Source: Calliphora vicina (Eukaryota > Arthropoda > Insecta > Diptera > Calliphoridae). Taken from it: DNA of 64,000 bases. Location of the stretch: positions 103,756,358-103,820,357 of the forward strand of contig NC_088782.1 in NCBI RefSeq assembly GCF_958450345.1. Direction: 5' to 3'. The position numbers and the translations under genes are program-made. This document shows positions 1 to 10,835 of the stretch, in pieces. Positions within the stretch are counted from its first letter, which is position 1; every line of letters begins with the position of its first letter. The notes beneath the pieces were generated by a model, which saw nothing but the letters and a program-made list of their open reading frames with translations, was not told the origin of the DNA and ran no database searches.

Positions 1-41
1 TAATATTTATTTCAGTGTATGAATTCAATATTAATCATACG
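1..41. repeat. Palindromic hairpin, left edge cut by window
   Basis: The first 41 bases match the 51-bp palindrome at 5011-5061 with one visible mismatch. The right arm AATATTAATCATACG is complete, but the left arm is cut by the window edge. The two copies lie about 5 kb apart, so this is a dispersed hairpin and not a chance palindrome. No coding content is present. Confidence 0.7.
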
Positions 42-1502
42 TGGTTATTTATAAAATGTTTTTGAATATTACCTCGATGTACAAGAAGCCTGGCATGGTG
101 TACTCGGAGAGAGAGAGAGAGAGAGGATTATTCCAAAATAAAAATTTTTCTCTATTGGATTTTTCTAAAAATAAAAATAGCAGCGGGATTCATGGACTAC
201 ATCGGTAAAGGACTGGAGGGGAAATCCTCAACATTTTAATTATTTGAAGCTATTCTAAAAAGTAAGTAAGTAATATTAGCACAACAATTGATCTGACCTT
301 TAATTAGAAAAATCTATAAACAATTAATAAATTCAGCTAAATACAAAGAAATATTAAGGCAAATAAACAAATTACTGTGAACTAAGCCACCTGGAGCAAC
401 CACTCATAATAACTTTTCCTTCAAATTTAATCAATTTAACATAAATTTGCCATGATATATCAACAATTATTTTTAGACACCCATAAAATTATTAAGCATC
501 ACTCACCTTTACAAATAATCATATGTACATTTGGAAATGCGTGTAAAATAAATTTGTTCGTTTCTATTTTTAATATAAAATAAATGTATTTGATGCATAA
601 AAGAAATATAAATAATTTTAGATTTATTTTAATATTTCATATCCTTACAAAATATCTAATATGTAATAATAATTTAGTAGCACATACAACCCAAAACATA
701 CAAATACAAATAAGTATAGAAAATACTTTGTTAAGGACGACAACAAGGATACAGCGAGACAGAGAAAGATAGAAAAAGAGAGAAAATGGCAACAAAGAAA
801 AAAAACTAAAATAAAATAATAATAACCATATGACATTTGTAATCATAGAAATTACAACACTTCACTTGTCTATAATAAACCAATGAATTTCCTATTTTGC
901 CATGATAATCCTTTAATTTCCTGCCTGAATCCCATTTCAGTTTTCTGCTCATATACACACATTTACACAGAATTTTTGGAAACGACACAAGAAGGACAGA
1001 ACCATAATCACAAAAACACACAAACTTACAAACTTTTATTGGAGAGATGTACAAACACATTTAAGAAAATATAAACCAAACATTTATATAACCTAAAACT
1101 AACATATTACACTGAGATATACATAGATACATATAGAGATACTTGGATAGTTATTTCAAACATATATGTATGAGTATAAGGGGAGTTTTATAGGCAATAA
1201 TATTGAAATTTTATTTGTATTGTTTGTTTAAAAATAGTAACTCTTTCATTGTGTTTAGTAATTTTTTATAACATTTCTCTTATTTTGTTAACATTTTTCA
1301 TGATGATTTTCCTAAAATGAAATACCCCATACAATATAAAATTATATATTTACAAACATTGTGATATATTAATAACATTTATATGTAGTATAGTAAAGTG
1401 TGTACATTTGTTTATATCAATGTGTGTAAAATACCACATTTAGAATTATATCAATTCTTTTTTTGTATCATGGTAAATATAAATGATAATTTTTGTTTAA
1501 CT
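42..1502. other. A+T-rich non-coding stretch
   Basis: No recognisable gene or mobile element. A short GA dinucleotide run lies at about 106-125. The small open frames between 584 and 1074 lie on both strands, are of low complexity and resemble no family I know. I treat them as chance frames in A+T-rich DNA. Confidence 0.6.
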
Positions 1503-1776
1503 ACACACAGAAAAAAAATATAGTTGTGCATGTTTACTGTAACCATTTCAATATTGTTACAAGTTTTTTAACAATATTATAGTCACAGTAACTATTTACA
1601 TGATTGTATATGTATATGATGAAAGACTTACCATAGCTACCCCTTAATGCCAAATTATCCTAAGCGACATTTTCTAAATTTCTATTTTATTGCAAAAATT
1701 TAAATTTTATGGACCAACTGATATTTTAGCGAAGTCAATGTTTATACTATAAAGTAAACGAATTTTATCGTAAGCG

Positions 1777-2968
1777 ACATTCAGTGGTATAGAAAAAAAA
1801 GAGAAATAAATCTGTAACTTCTAAATGGTTAGATTGGTTTGAATGAAATTTCACATGCGCAAAGAAGAAGTGTTTTCGAGTTTAAGTTCTGAACGTGGAC
1901 ATAATGGGCCCAACAGGGGCGCGACCATGGGTCTTCAAAGTAGGACACCTCGGATCTTCTTTCTTCGTATATAATCTTCTCATCGAGCGCAAAAAACCTT
2001 GCCGTAGCTATAAATTATCTCTAATAGATTAGGAGATAATCGCATTTGAGAATTAAATTTTCAACATTTTTACCCACCCTACTCCAGTATTTTGATAACA
2101 GCGTATCCAAATATTTCCCGATTTTCTCCACTTTTCCTTTATTAGACTAACAACATATGTATGTGGCAAAAAAAAATGAATTATTTAAAAACAAGTAAGA
2201 GTGCTATATTCGGCTGTGCCGAATCTTATATACCCTTCACCAAATTATACTTCAAAATTTTAAATAATTTTAGGTAAACAAAATTTAATTTTTTTTTAGT
2301 TGTTTTTTTAATTTTTTGGAAAAAAAATGTTCGATTGTTATTTAAAATTTTTTTTTTAAAATCTTAAAAAATTTTTTTTTGGTTTTTAAAATTTTTTTTA
2401 AAAAAAAAAAAATTCGGGTTAAAATTTTTTTTCCGATTTTGACCCATTGGACCTACAAGGACTATGGTTTTATATACGTCGTTGCAAATGTCTTTGAAAT
2501 ATCTATCATTAGATATCCATATTGTTTATATTAATGTCTTAGTGATCCAGATATAGGTCAAAAATAGATCAAAAATCGAGGTTGTGTTGGTTTTTTCCTC
2601 ATATCTCAGCCATTTGTGGACCGATTTTGCTGATTTTAAATAGAACAATTCTCGAAAGCATGTCTGACAGAATTATTGAATACTTGGATCCCGAAGATAT
2701 CTGGGGTCTTCAGAAAACTGATTTCAACAGACAGACAGACGGACAGACAGACAGACGGACATGGCTTAATCGACTCCGCTATCTATAAGGATTCAGAATA
2801 TATATCCTTTATAGGGTCGGAAATGAAAAATGTAGAAATTACAAACGGAATGACAAACTTATATATACCCTTCTCACGAAGGTGAAGGGTATAATAATGA
2901 CTAAGTCCAAAGTTATATGCATTTGAATTTAAAAAAATTAAAAAGGTGATTTTTCGCTAATTTTTTAA
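1777..2968 (-). mobile_element. Transib-like non-autonomous element, split by a HINE
   Basis: This is a copy of the family defined by 16515-17817, in reverse orientation. Shared blocks are the CAGTGGTAT end, GAAATAAATCTGTAACTTCTAAA, ATGAAATTTCACATGCGCAAAGA, GTAGGACACCTCGG and GAGATAATCGCA. The element stops at about 2180 where the HINE begins and resumes at 2897 with sequence matching the complement of 17310-17370. That continuity shows the HINE inserted into it. The far end is missing. The family shows no coding sequence. Confidence 0.65.
2189..2896 (-). mobile_element. HINE / DINE-1-like Helitron derivative
   Basis: Read on the minus strand, it starts TTATACCCTTCACC with a short imperfect hairpin. 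It continues with a block reading CCGACCCTATAAAG and a GTCY microsatellite of the CCGTCTGTCTGTCTG type (about 2728-2762), and ends with the hairpin CGGCACAGCCG followed by CTCTTACTTGTTTTT. This matches the architecture of Drosophila DINE-1/Helentron-associated elements: a 5' subterminal inverted repeat, a GTCY microsatellite, a 3' hairpin and a T-rich end. There is no coding capacity. Open frames over the microsatellite are artefacts. Confidence 0.8.
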
Positions 2969-3309
2969 AATGGTTGTCACAGACATATACTTGTTTACTG
3001 TAACCATATATATATGGTTGATACAATCACGTGAATCGTAAATTAAAATTATTATGGTTACCACAATCATGTAAATAGTTACAGTGTCTATAATATTGTT
3101 AAAAAACTTGTAACAATGTTAAAATGGTTACAGTAGACATGCACAACTATATTTTTTCTCTGCGTGTAAAGTGTACATTAGGTTGCTGCAAGGCAATGTA
3201 TTTGGGAATTTTTACTGGAAGTAATAGCATAAGTTCCAGTTTTATAATGGCCATGAAGGCTATGAAAAACAAAAAAAAGCGTTATGACGCATCAAGAGCT
3301 GCCATAATG

Positions 3310-4085
3310 TCGTATAATATAATGAGCTGCTGAGCAGTGAGACAGAATTCAAATTTTTTGGAAATAAATCTGCCATTTAAAAATGGCTTATCCGATCGAG
3401 ACAAATTTTGATGTGAGTGTAGTTATTAAAATGGGCTCTACAAATGCTCCAGGGGCGGCGCTATAGGGGGTCAAAGTAGAGTACCTTCGACATGTAAAAT
3501 TTTAAAATGTTTCCCATCCGCTTTCAAAGATTTTATATATTTGAAAAGAGCTCGGATAGGTCTTGAATAAGCATGCATATGTGCCATTTATCTTTTATAA
3601 TTTCCGAGTTATAGGCATTTCAAAATTAAAATTTTAAAATTTTGCCATACCTTGGTCCGCTTTTTTAAAAATATAGGGCATACTTTTGGATTGAATGGAC
3701 TCGATTTTTTTTTATTAGATAGAAAACTAAATTTTCAATAATATATATACAAAAGATTGTAGAGTAATATCAACGATTTTTAATATAAATTCAATTCAAA
3801 ATATATTAGATTTTTGCTGTTTTTTGGACGAAAAAGTGATTTAACTCTTCTTTTTTTAAAAAAACATAACAATTTTAAGTTTTTCTATAAGGTATCTTTA
3901 CGGGGAACATTTTGATATAAAAAACATGTGCTATTTTTCGAATATGTTCGGAATTTTACCTATTTATCCTCAAAGTATTTTCCCAGTCGAGAAGTAAATG
4001 TAGGCAAAATTGTAAAAAATACCATTTTTGGAATTTTCGCTCCAATTTTTAGGAATAGCTAGATTCCCTTTGACCTTTTGACAAG
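3310..4085 (-). mobile_element. Divergent Transib-like relic
   Basis: It starts near CAGTGAGACAGAAT and carries degraded versions of the family blocks: GAAATAAATCTG (3361-3372), a CAGGGGCGGCGCTAT stretch (about 3450), TCAAAGTAGAGTACCT, and the TTTCCGAGTTATAGGCATTT and TTTTGCCATACC parts of the interior. The order matches the copies at 1777 and 44898. It is much more diverged than those copies and the right terminus is not visible. Confidence 0.45.
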
Positions 4086-4100
4086 ATTTTTTACACTTTG

Positions 4101-4310
4101 TTACCCCCTGTCTATACTTGATGAATTTTTATCATGATAAACGTCAAAATGTTTGTCAAGATAAAAAATTATCAGGTATAGTCTCCATTTATTATTATTA
4201 TTGCTTCGTTATGACAAAATAGTTAGAGCTTTTGCTCAGACAACTATGTCTTGACAACAAACGTCATTAATTGTTATGATAAATATTTGTCAAGTGTAGA
4301 CAAGGGGTTA
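4101..4310. mobile_element. MITE with TTA target duplication
   Basis: Imperfect TIRs of about 60 bp run from CCCCCTGTCTATACTTGA on the left and CCCCTTGTCTACACTTGA on the inverted right end. Both continue through TTTTTATCATGATAA / TATTTATCATAACAA to TTGTCAAGA. The element is flanked by TTA at 4101-4103 and 4308-4310. A 3-bp TWA duplication is the usual footprint of PIF/Harbinger elements, so that superfamily is likely. It has no coding capacity. Confidence 0.75.
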
Positions 4311-4639
4311 TTTAGAATTACAAATTTATGTTGAAAATTTTATTGAGTTTTGTTAATAAATAAAGATTTTATAACATATTACATATTTATTGAGTTTGCT
4401 AAAACTAAAATTTTTAACAAAATTTTCATAAGATTGCAAATATTAGGAACAATTTCATCCGGATTTAATCCGAACTATTTTGTCTTTGTTTAGATAAGTT
4501 AATTTTTGGTCTTACAAATAAAATTTCAAATCAATAACTCGATAAAATTAAAAACTATGCCACATTAAAATTCTGTTCTTCAAAAATATTTTTTGATTTT
4601 TTAGAAACACATTCCCTATAAGTTGGCCTAAAAGCTAAG

Positions 4640-5285
4640 CATAGTCTTTAGAATGGCTCCAACGGTCTGTATTTTTGGCAAGTTGGGCAAAACTCAAGTA
4701 TAATCTATAATAAATGATATTTCCAATGTCTACAGAAGCTTTGAAGTAAGGAATGCATTTGGAACGTTTTCATAAAAGTAAATTGCTATTGTTTGATTTT
4801 CGGCAGTAGTGACATGGTCATTCTACACAACTCTGTCCTGAACTTCCTTAATTACCAGAATTTCTTACAGATAAATACTTCAATGAAGTGAGCGCCTACA
4901 TTGGATTTAGCGACAAATTTCCCTGGAGTAACACCATAACTATTTAGTTGCTAAGTGAAAAAGGAATGCAAATGAAGTTTATTTTGTTGTTAATTTGAAT
5001 AAGTAATACTGCGTATGATTAATATTTATTTCAATGTATGAATTCAATATTAATCATACGCTTGGTGGTTAAGGTAATAAACGAAAATTTCAAAATTGAA
5101 ATCTTAGAAAAAACCTGATTTTCTTAACTTTCCTTCGGCGGTTTTTATTTTTTTGCAAGTTGGGCAAGACCCAACTTTAAAGGCCTCAAACAGAACAAAT
5201 GTGAGGACCAATAAATTAAGATATACATTTAATAAAATATAATTTCAACGTCTATAGAACAAAATTGCTTCGAGTAGAATGAAAT
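4640..5285. repeat. Diverged direct repeat pair flanking a hairpin
   Basis: Segments 4650-4790 and 5135-5285 share CGG-TTTTTATTTTTTTGCAAG-like text, the block GCAAGTTGGGCAA followed by A(A)CTCAA/ACCCAA, and a later ATTTCAAYGTCTAYAGAA block, in the same order and orientation about 490 bp apart. The 51-bp hairpin lies between them. This looks like an old duplication or two neighbouring copies of one repeat. Confidence 0.5.
5011..5061. repeat. Perfect 16-bp-arm hairpin
   Basis: The arms GCGTATGATTAATATT (5011-5026) and AATATTAATCATACGC (5046-5061) are exactly complementary, with a 19-base loop. A near-identical copy begins the window, and related hairpins with CGTATGAGT arms occur at 37349-37390 and 58665-58705. 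No coding sequence is nearby. Confidence 0.85.
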
Positions 5286-5684
5286 GGCTAGGGAGTGCCC
5301 GTAGGAATGTTTTTGTTCTATCATCGAACAGGGAAGCTTGAACGTGTTGCAGTAGAATGTAGCCTCAGTAATAATAATCAGGGCTATCAATTGAGAGCAA
5401 ATATATTTTAGTTTTAATTAGGAAATTTTAATACTAAATTAGAAAAATATTCACTAGAAAGAAAAGGCGAATTCATTAAATAAATAAGACAGATCAGACG
5501 TTGGGATATGCATCATTAAATTAACTTCCGTAACTATACACATCCAGAATATAAATTGCATAACTTATAATGAAGGTCTTACTTGCATTATTATATTTTT
5601 TTTTATTTTAATAAAAATGCACAATCTATAGCTTGAAATTTGCTTTAATGAAGAATTTACTTTTATATTTTCATGCAAAAAGAA

Positions 5685-6062
5685 TTATTTGTTATAATGC
5701 AAAATACTCTTTTGTTTATTAAGCCTTTTGAGACGATTGAACAAATTAATATTCATTAAATTATTTATTACAACATTAATGAAGCAAATTAAGGCTGACA
5801 ATCGATGAAATAAAAAACCGATTAAATAAGTCATATATTTAACCATTTTCGAGTGAAAGAACAACAGTTGGCGAAAGTTAGCATTAAAATTTATACAGAT
5901 CAGTTGTAGGGTTAATAAGCTGTTGTCACACATACATTTATTTCTGTGTACCCAACAGTTAAGCAAGTAGTCAATGTATTCTTTATAATAATATCTGATG
6001 GCTTGGCTATAATTTGGGTCATTTGACATACGTGTGATCTTTGTAATACAGAGAGAAGTCAA
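5685..6062 (-). CDS. Unrecognised 125-codon open frame, doubtful
   Basis: This is the longest frame in the window not explained by a mobile element. The predicted protein is rich in Leu, Ile, Asn and Tyr with a basic C-terminal end (RLKRLNKQKS-like) and a hydrophobic stretch around residues 70-105. It resembles no family I recognise, has no obvious start context and sits in A+T-rich DNA where frames of this length arise by chance. It could be a small gene, a receptor exon relic or noise; noise is most likely. Confidence 0.15.
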   Translation of the reverse strand: MTSLCITKITRMSNDPNYSQAIRYYYKEYIDYLLNCWVHRNKCMCDNSLLTLQLICINFNANFRQLLFFHSKMVKYMTYLIGFLFHRLSALICFINVVINNLMNINLFNRLKRLNKQKSILHYNK

Positions 6063-6079
6063 TTGGTTATTTTATATAC

Positions 6080-6318
6080 CTCATGTAATCTAGCGTGAAG
6101 TCAATTGCCACGTAAGTGTCTCTAAGTAATCTAGAGTGTAATGTCTTTAAACATTTACTTTGCTTGCACTTTTTTGTGAATAATTCTTATAATTCGCATA
6201 CTGTTCACATTCCTTTTGCTTAAGTATAATGACATTCCATGTAACCTAGCTTGAAGTCACTTTAGTGTCTCTAAGTAACCTAGAGTGTAGTCACTTTAAA
6301 CGTTTATTTTGTAGTGCA
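6080..6318. repeat. Tandem duplication, period about 157 bp
   Basis: Two copies, starting near 6081 and 6238, share CATGTAAYCTAGC-TGAAGTCA, GTGTCTCTAAGTAAYCTAGAG and CTTTAAACRTTTA in order. Between the blocks the sequence is less conserved. A fainter upstream fragment (GAGAAGTCAATTGG, about 6053) may be part of a third copy. Confidence 0.65.
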
Positions 6319-7305
6319 TTTTTGGAATATAGGAAGAGTGGTTTAAAAGCAATCAGTCTGTCCATGGTATGGCTTTTTAACTGACTATTTATTGAAATAA
6401 CTAGTTATGTAGCTGGTCAAGTAGCCAATTTGGTAGCAAATAAAGTAACTGTTTGAATCCAATCCGTTGACTGCTTTAGACAAGCTATTAGACAGTATAT
6501 TTGTAATCTATGTAGGGTCAATTGATCCCCTGTCTAGGACACGCACATGTTAAAATATAAAATCTCGCAGCTATTTAGTTCTCCTAAAACTGCTGGGTAT
6601 GTCTACAAAAATTTAATCACACAGACGTTCGGTCTGTCTATGTGAACGTCAAACATATAATTGCACGCATTTATTTGCATGAATATTGTAACATTCTTTA
6701 ACACATTTTCGTTTGGCAAGCAAATTTATTTTTAATATTGTACGAGACTGTCTGTCCGTCTGTCTGTCTGTATGCCTCTCAGTCTGTTTATTTGTTTGCC
6801 TGTGTTGTCGTATTATCTGCTTTATAGGTTTTATTGCTGTCTCACTAATGCTTTTGCTGTCTCTCTGTACCCTCCTCCTCAGCCATGTGCTTGTATTATT
6901 TGTCTCCATTTTTTAATTTTATACAAATGTTCTCATACTCATATGAATGTCTGATTTTTGTCTTTGTTTGCGAAAAAAAATTGTAATAATAATGAAAGAA
7001 AACAAATACAAATTGCAACATTGTAATAGTTTGTCACACATGTGTGTCATTTGTGACACATCGCAACTATAGATCTACAAACCCCCACCCATTCTGCTTT
7101 TAATAATAATAGTGGTCATTTTAAGCCGTTATTATAGAAAAAAATATATAACACAAGTTTACAAAAAAATGATATACATTTTTTTGTTCAGATGGACATT
7201 TTTCAACGTTAATAAATATGTCAAGGCGATAAAGAATTAAATAATATTACAATTCTTGTTTCTAATATTTAGATTTAAATTTATAAAATAGTAAACAAAT
7301 TGAAA
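6319..7305. other. Non-coding stretch with CTGT microsatellite
   Basis: A run of CTGT/CCGT tetramers lies at about 6748-6790. Such runs are typical of the HINE centre, but no HINE ends are visible around it. A short inverted pair GACGTTC/GAACGTC occurs at about 6625-6650. The open frames across the microsatellite (6649-6954) are low-complexity artefacts. No gene seen. Confidence 0.5.
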
Positions 7306-7309
7306 TTAA

Positions 7310-7490
7310 ATATTTTTTTTACAATCTAAAAAAGTCGACTTTTATCGACTACTTGTTTTTTAGTTAGACTTTTCGCCTTTATTGAGGTAATGTAATCGAT
7401 TGTTCGATTTTTTACCGACCCAAAAAGTCGATCACGACTTTTCGACTTTTTTCAACAAAAATTCGATTGTTCGAACAATAGGCTCCACTC
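7310..7490. mobile_element. hAT-like terminal fragment
   Basis: The stretch is dense in self-complementary GTCGA/TCGAC, ATCGATTGTTCGAT and TTCGAACAAT motifs, the style of the terminal regions of insect hAT elements (compare 57808-58625 and 48835-48925). It closes with TTCGAACAATAGGCTCCACTC. No transposase and no opposite end were found, so assignment rests on motif style only. Confidence 0.35.
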
Positions 7491-8204
7491 TCTGTCTACG
7501 TTTTTGAGCGGACGTGTAACGGTAAAATGCCATATCTATCCCAATAAATTTATTTATAATATTTTTTAATGAAATTCTAAAAGCTCAATGCTATATTTTT
7601 TACTTAATGCTAAACTTAGCATTTTGTTAAAAAATCACTATTTCTGACCATGGCTTGAAGTAGGGTGCACGTTAATAATGATTTAAAAATTAACAATTAG
7701 TAATTTTTATAGTTAGTACTCATCAATAAAAAAATTGTTCTTAAAAATCGTTGATAGCAATGTAAAAAATCATATTAGAGAATTACAAAAACTATATTGG
7801 TGTAAAGAGGTGAACACTCAGTGTTTCTTATTCATGGAATTATACGTAAGTTAATTTTAGAAAGACAATCTAAAGCAGAAGACAATTTATTTAAAATGCT
7901 TAAAAATATTATCGAATTCATAAATTTAGAATTGATATAACCACCGTTTATTACCATTTGCAACATAATTTGTCTCTTTATGATAGGAATGTGTATATTT
8001 TTTAACAATTTATATTTGATATAATTAATAATTTGTTTACATTGGCGCAACAAGCAGTGTGAACAGTTGAAGGAAAATAGTATAAAAATAGTAACACATA
8101 TTTGGGATTATGATTTTTAGAACTAGCATTAGAACTATATTTACTGTACTTCAACAGTTTTTACACACAGAGATAACAGATTCATAGTAGCAACAGAATT
8201 TGTT
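7491..8204. other. A+T-rich non-coding stretch
   Basis: Nothing recognisable. A 73-codon minus-strand frame at 7832-8053 has no family resemblance and is probably chance. Confidence 0.5.
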
Positions 8205-8225
8205 GCAAATCGAATGATTCGGTTA

Positions 8226-9800
8226 CACGGTTACAGGTATGAACAAATAAATAACATTTTTTTAACGACAGTTTCAAAACTCCATTTTAAAATTTATAAA
8301 AATTTTGTTAAACAAATTTCAGAATGTTTTGATCATGTCATTGGGATTTATTAAGAATATAACAGGGAATAAAAATGTGAAAAAATTATGAAAATATCTC
8401 TCATAGTTTTTCTGTACCTGCGATTTAAATTTTGAAATTTTCGAGAAAAACCAATTATTTGGCAATTTTTTGGTGAATGAGCTCTATTTCATTACTCTTA
8501 TGAATTTTAAGCAAAACTTATTCAGAATATTATAGTCCAGATAATTCTAAATATACTCTGAAACCTCTACTAAAATCGGAAAACGTTAACCCTTAAATCG
8601 TGAAGATCAAAGGTCAAATTTTTCAATATTTGGAATTTCACTTGGAAAAATTTCGAAATGTTCAAAATGTTGTATATTTTTGGGCAGATTTTGATGAAAT
8701 TTAACAAAAATATAACACAAAGCCTAGTATTTACAAAAACATCAGAAAATTTAAAATTAACCCTATATAGCACTTGGTGTTAAAATGACCCCAAACTTCT
8801 AAAACCATAACAAAATTATGATTTTAAAAGTTTGGGGTCATTTTAACCCCAAGTGCCATTAAGCGTTAATTTCCGTTCTTGTGCTGTTATTATAAACCCT
8901 AGAGTTTATGTTATATTTTTCTTAAGGTTCATTAAAATCGGCCCAAAAGTATATAATATTTCGCTATCTCTCCATGAAAAATTCCAAATATTGAAAAATT
9001 TGACCTTTGACCTTCACGATTTAAGGGTTATCGTTTTCCGATTTTAGTAAAGGTTTCAGAGTACATTTAGAATTATCTGTACTATAATATTCTGAATAAG
9101 TTTTGCTTAAAATTCATAAGAGTAAGGAAATAAAGCTCATTCGCCTAAAAATTGCCAAATAATTGGTTTTTCTCGAAAATTTCAAAATTTAAATCGCAGA
9201 TACGGAAAAGCTATAAGAGATATTTTCATAATTTCTTCACATTTTTATTGCCTATTATATTCCCATTAAATCCCAATGAGATGATCAAAAAATTCTGAAA
9301 TTTGTTTAACAAAATTTTTAAAAATTTGAAAATGGAATTTTGAAACTGCCGTTAAAAATTTTATTTTTTTGGTCATACATGCGAATAGGTTAACGGTATC
9401 TTACGATGACAAAAATTCGTACACAAGTAAATATGGATATATTTTAAGTAAAAATTATCTTTTATTTTAATATTTCTCAAAATATGTTAATTTTGTTCCT
9501 ACATTTCTTGTTCTAGTTGCCTTAGACACGTTAATGACCTGGGGAATTTTTAATAACTTTAACATTTTTTTACCATTTTCTGTTATTCATGTCTCATTAG
9601 AATGAAAATTACGTACACATTTCTATTCTTTTAATTTCAAAAGAAATTTTTTAATAGCAAAATTTAAAAAAAAAAACTGAAAAAAATTATTTTTTCCCCT
9701 TGTAAATGCATCTCAAAACTTCAGAGGGCTTAACCCCAACCGATCTACCTAAAATTTTTTCAGGATGATTTTTTTACCATTGTTCACAAAACAGGGGGAC
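8226..9800. mobile_element. Palindromic element with arms of about 590 bp
   Basis: 8226-8805 and 8820-9400 are inverted copies of each other, meeting near 8813 at CCCCAAACTTCTAAAA / TTTTAAAAGTTTGGGG. Landmarks present in both arms include TTGACCTTTGA-CTTCACGATT, CCAATTATTTGGCAA and GATTTAAATTTTGAAATTTT. The right side continues about 400 bp beyond the palindrome. The whole segment 9190-9800 recurs at 37618-38260, which defines this as a dispersed repeat. The paired small frames at 8570-8773 and 8853-9047 are mirror images caused by the palindrome, not genes. Confidence 0.75.
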
Positions 9801-10289
9801 AATGTAAATAATCTTTGACAAAACCGTTACCAATGTAAACACAAAGCTTTTGTTATTAGTGCATATTAACTTAAAAACGGCCGTTAAATTTAAATTATAT
9901 TTGAAAAAGAACAATGGTTTAATAGTGCTTTATCCAAATTTCATTATATGAAATCTTTTTGTTCACATTTTCATTCATGTTGTCTGATTTAATTTTTTTT
10001 TTCTTTGAAAATAAAATTTATTAATTTTTCAAAATAAATTCAGTTTGACAAAACTCAAGCACTTTCAAAATAGATAAATAAAAATCAGCTGTGTTGTTGA
10101 TTTCACCTTACTTTCAACATAATGAAAGACATTAGTGTTGTTTTAGCAACAGTTAACAACAACAGAATGCACTGATATTTTTTTGTATAGATAAACAAGT
10201 TTATTGTGCATAGTTTAAGCTCAAAATTAATTTTTCGGGTTTCTATAACTCGAGAAATTTATTTTGAGTTGTGTCACTTTTGAACTGGG
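9801..10289. other. A+T-rich non-coding stretch
   Basis: No gene, TIR or tandem structure recognised. Runs of A and T dominate. Confidence 0.45.
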
Positions 10290-10394
10290 TGTGCGATATA
10301 ATATTGCTTCTTTGACCCAAAATCAAAACTTCAAACATGTGCCATCATTAAACGTTATCGGATGTCGAAAAAGTGCAAAATAAGGGCCAGCCTA
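10290..10394. repeat. Terminal fragment of a TAGGGTGGC-ended MITE family
   Basis: On the minus strand it reads AGGCTGGCCCTTATTTTGCAC and then a block ending TTTTGGGTCAAAGAAGCAA. The same terminus and the GGGTCAAAGTA block occur at 26376, 28332, 50205 and 63454-63620. Only one end is present here. Confidence 0.45.
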
Positions 10395-10497
10395 ATATAC
10401 TTACATACACTTGTTCTTCTGTCACACTTGTTACATTCATACATCAACAAATCGTTAGCAGTTTTACTTATTTAAGTCTGCTTACTTACGAGTAGCT

Positions 10498-10535
10498 GCC
10501 ATGTTCATATGTTGATGTATTTCTATGAACATGGC
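10498..10535. repeat. 12-bp-arm perfect hairpin
   Basis: GCCATGTTCATA (10498-10509) and TATGAACATGGC (10524-10535) are exactly complementary with a 14-base loop. It is isolated; no copy was found elsewhere in the window. Function unknown. Confidence 0.7.
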
Positions 10536-10740
10536 GAAATGTCAGTAGTTTTGACATTATATCTTTATATTTAGAGAAATAAATAAAATAAACTACTCTC
10601 TTCCATACATACACACACACTCACTCAAATTAAATTAACAAACAAACGCATACAACTATAAAAATTTAACTTTTAGCAGAAAAATCAAACAGTGGAACTG
10701 ATTAACGTTTCGTTGTATACATATATAATATTTTTTTAAG

Positions 10741-10835
10741 TAGGGTGGACTCAAAATAGTAGTCAGTGTTTGCAACTAAAACCCTCTAGTTACAGGACTA
10801 CATTTTTCGCCTCCATACAAACGATGCCACCCTAA
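10741..10835. mobile_element. Short MITE with GGGTGG ends
   Basis: The ends TAGGGTGG and CCACCCTA are inverted, and a further pair TAGTC/GACTA lies inside. The ends resemble those of the family at 26376-28332, but this copy is only about 95 bp. Beyond the first eight bases the TIR match is weak. Confidence 0.4.

Larger units (their letters stand above)
1503..3169. mobile_element. Non-autonomous DNA transposon with TIRs of about 105 bp
   Basis: The left end (1503-1608) and the inverted right end (about 3063-3169) match over roughly 105 bp. Both share ATATAGTTGTGCATGT, ACTGTAACCATTT, AACAATATTATAG and ACTATTTACATGATTGT. The termini read ACACACAGAAAAAA and ACACGCAGAGAAAA. A partial third copy of the subterminal sequence lies at 2970-3060. 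No transposase is present, and the interior is occupied by two younger insertions (1777-2968 and 2189-2896). I could not assign a superfamily because no clear target duplication is visible. Confidence 0.75.

Noticed and set aside
6649..6954. Leu/Ser/Cys-rich frames on both strands near 6.8 kb
   Set aside because: They are translations of a CTGT-type microsatellite; such frames lack stops in several phases by composition alone.
8570..9047. Two similar 64-67-codon frames on opposite strands, looking like duplicated genes
   Set aside because: They are mirror images created by the palindromic element at 8226-9400.
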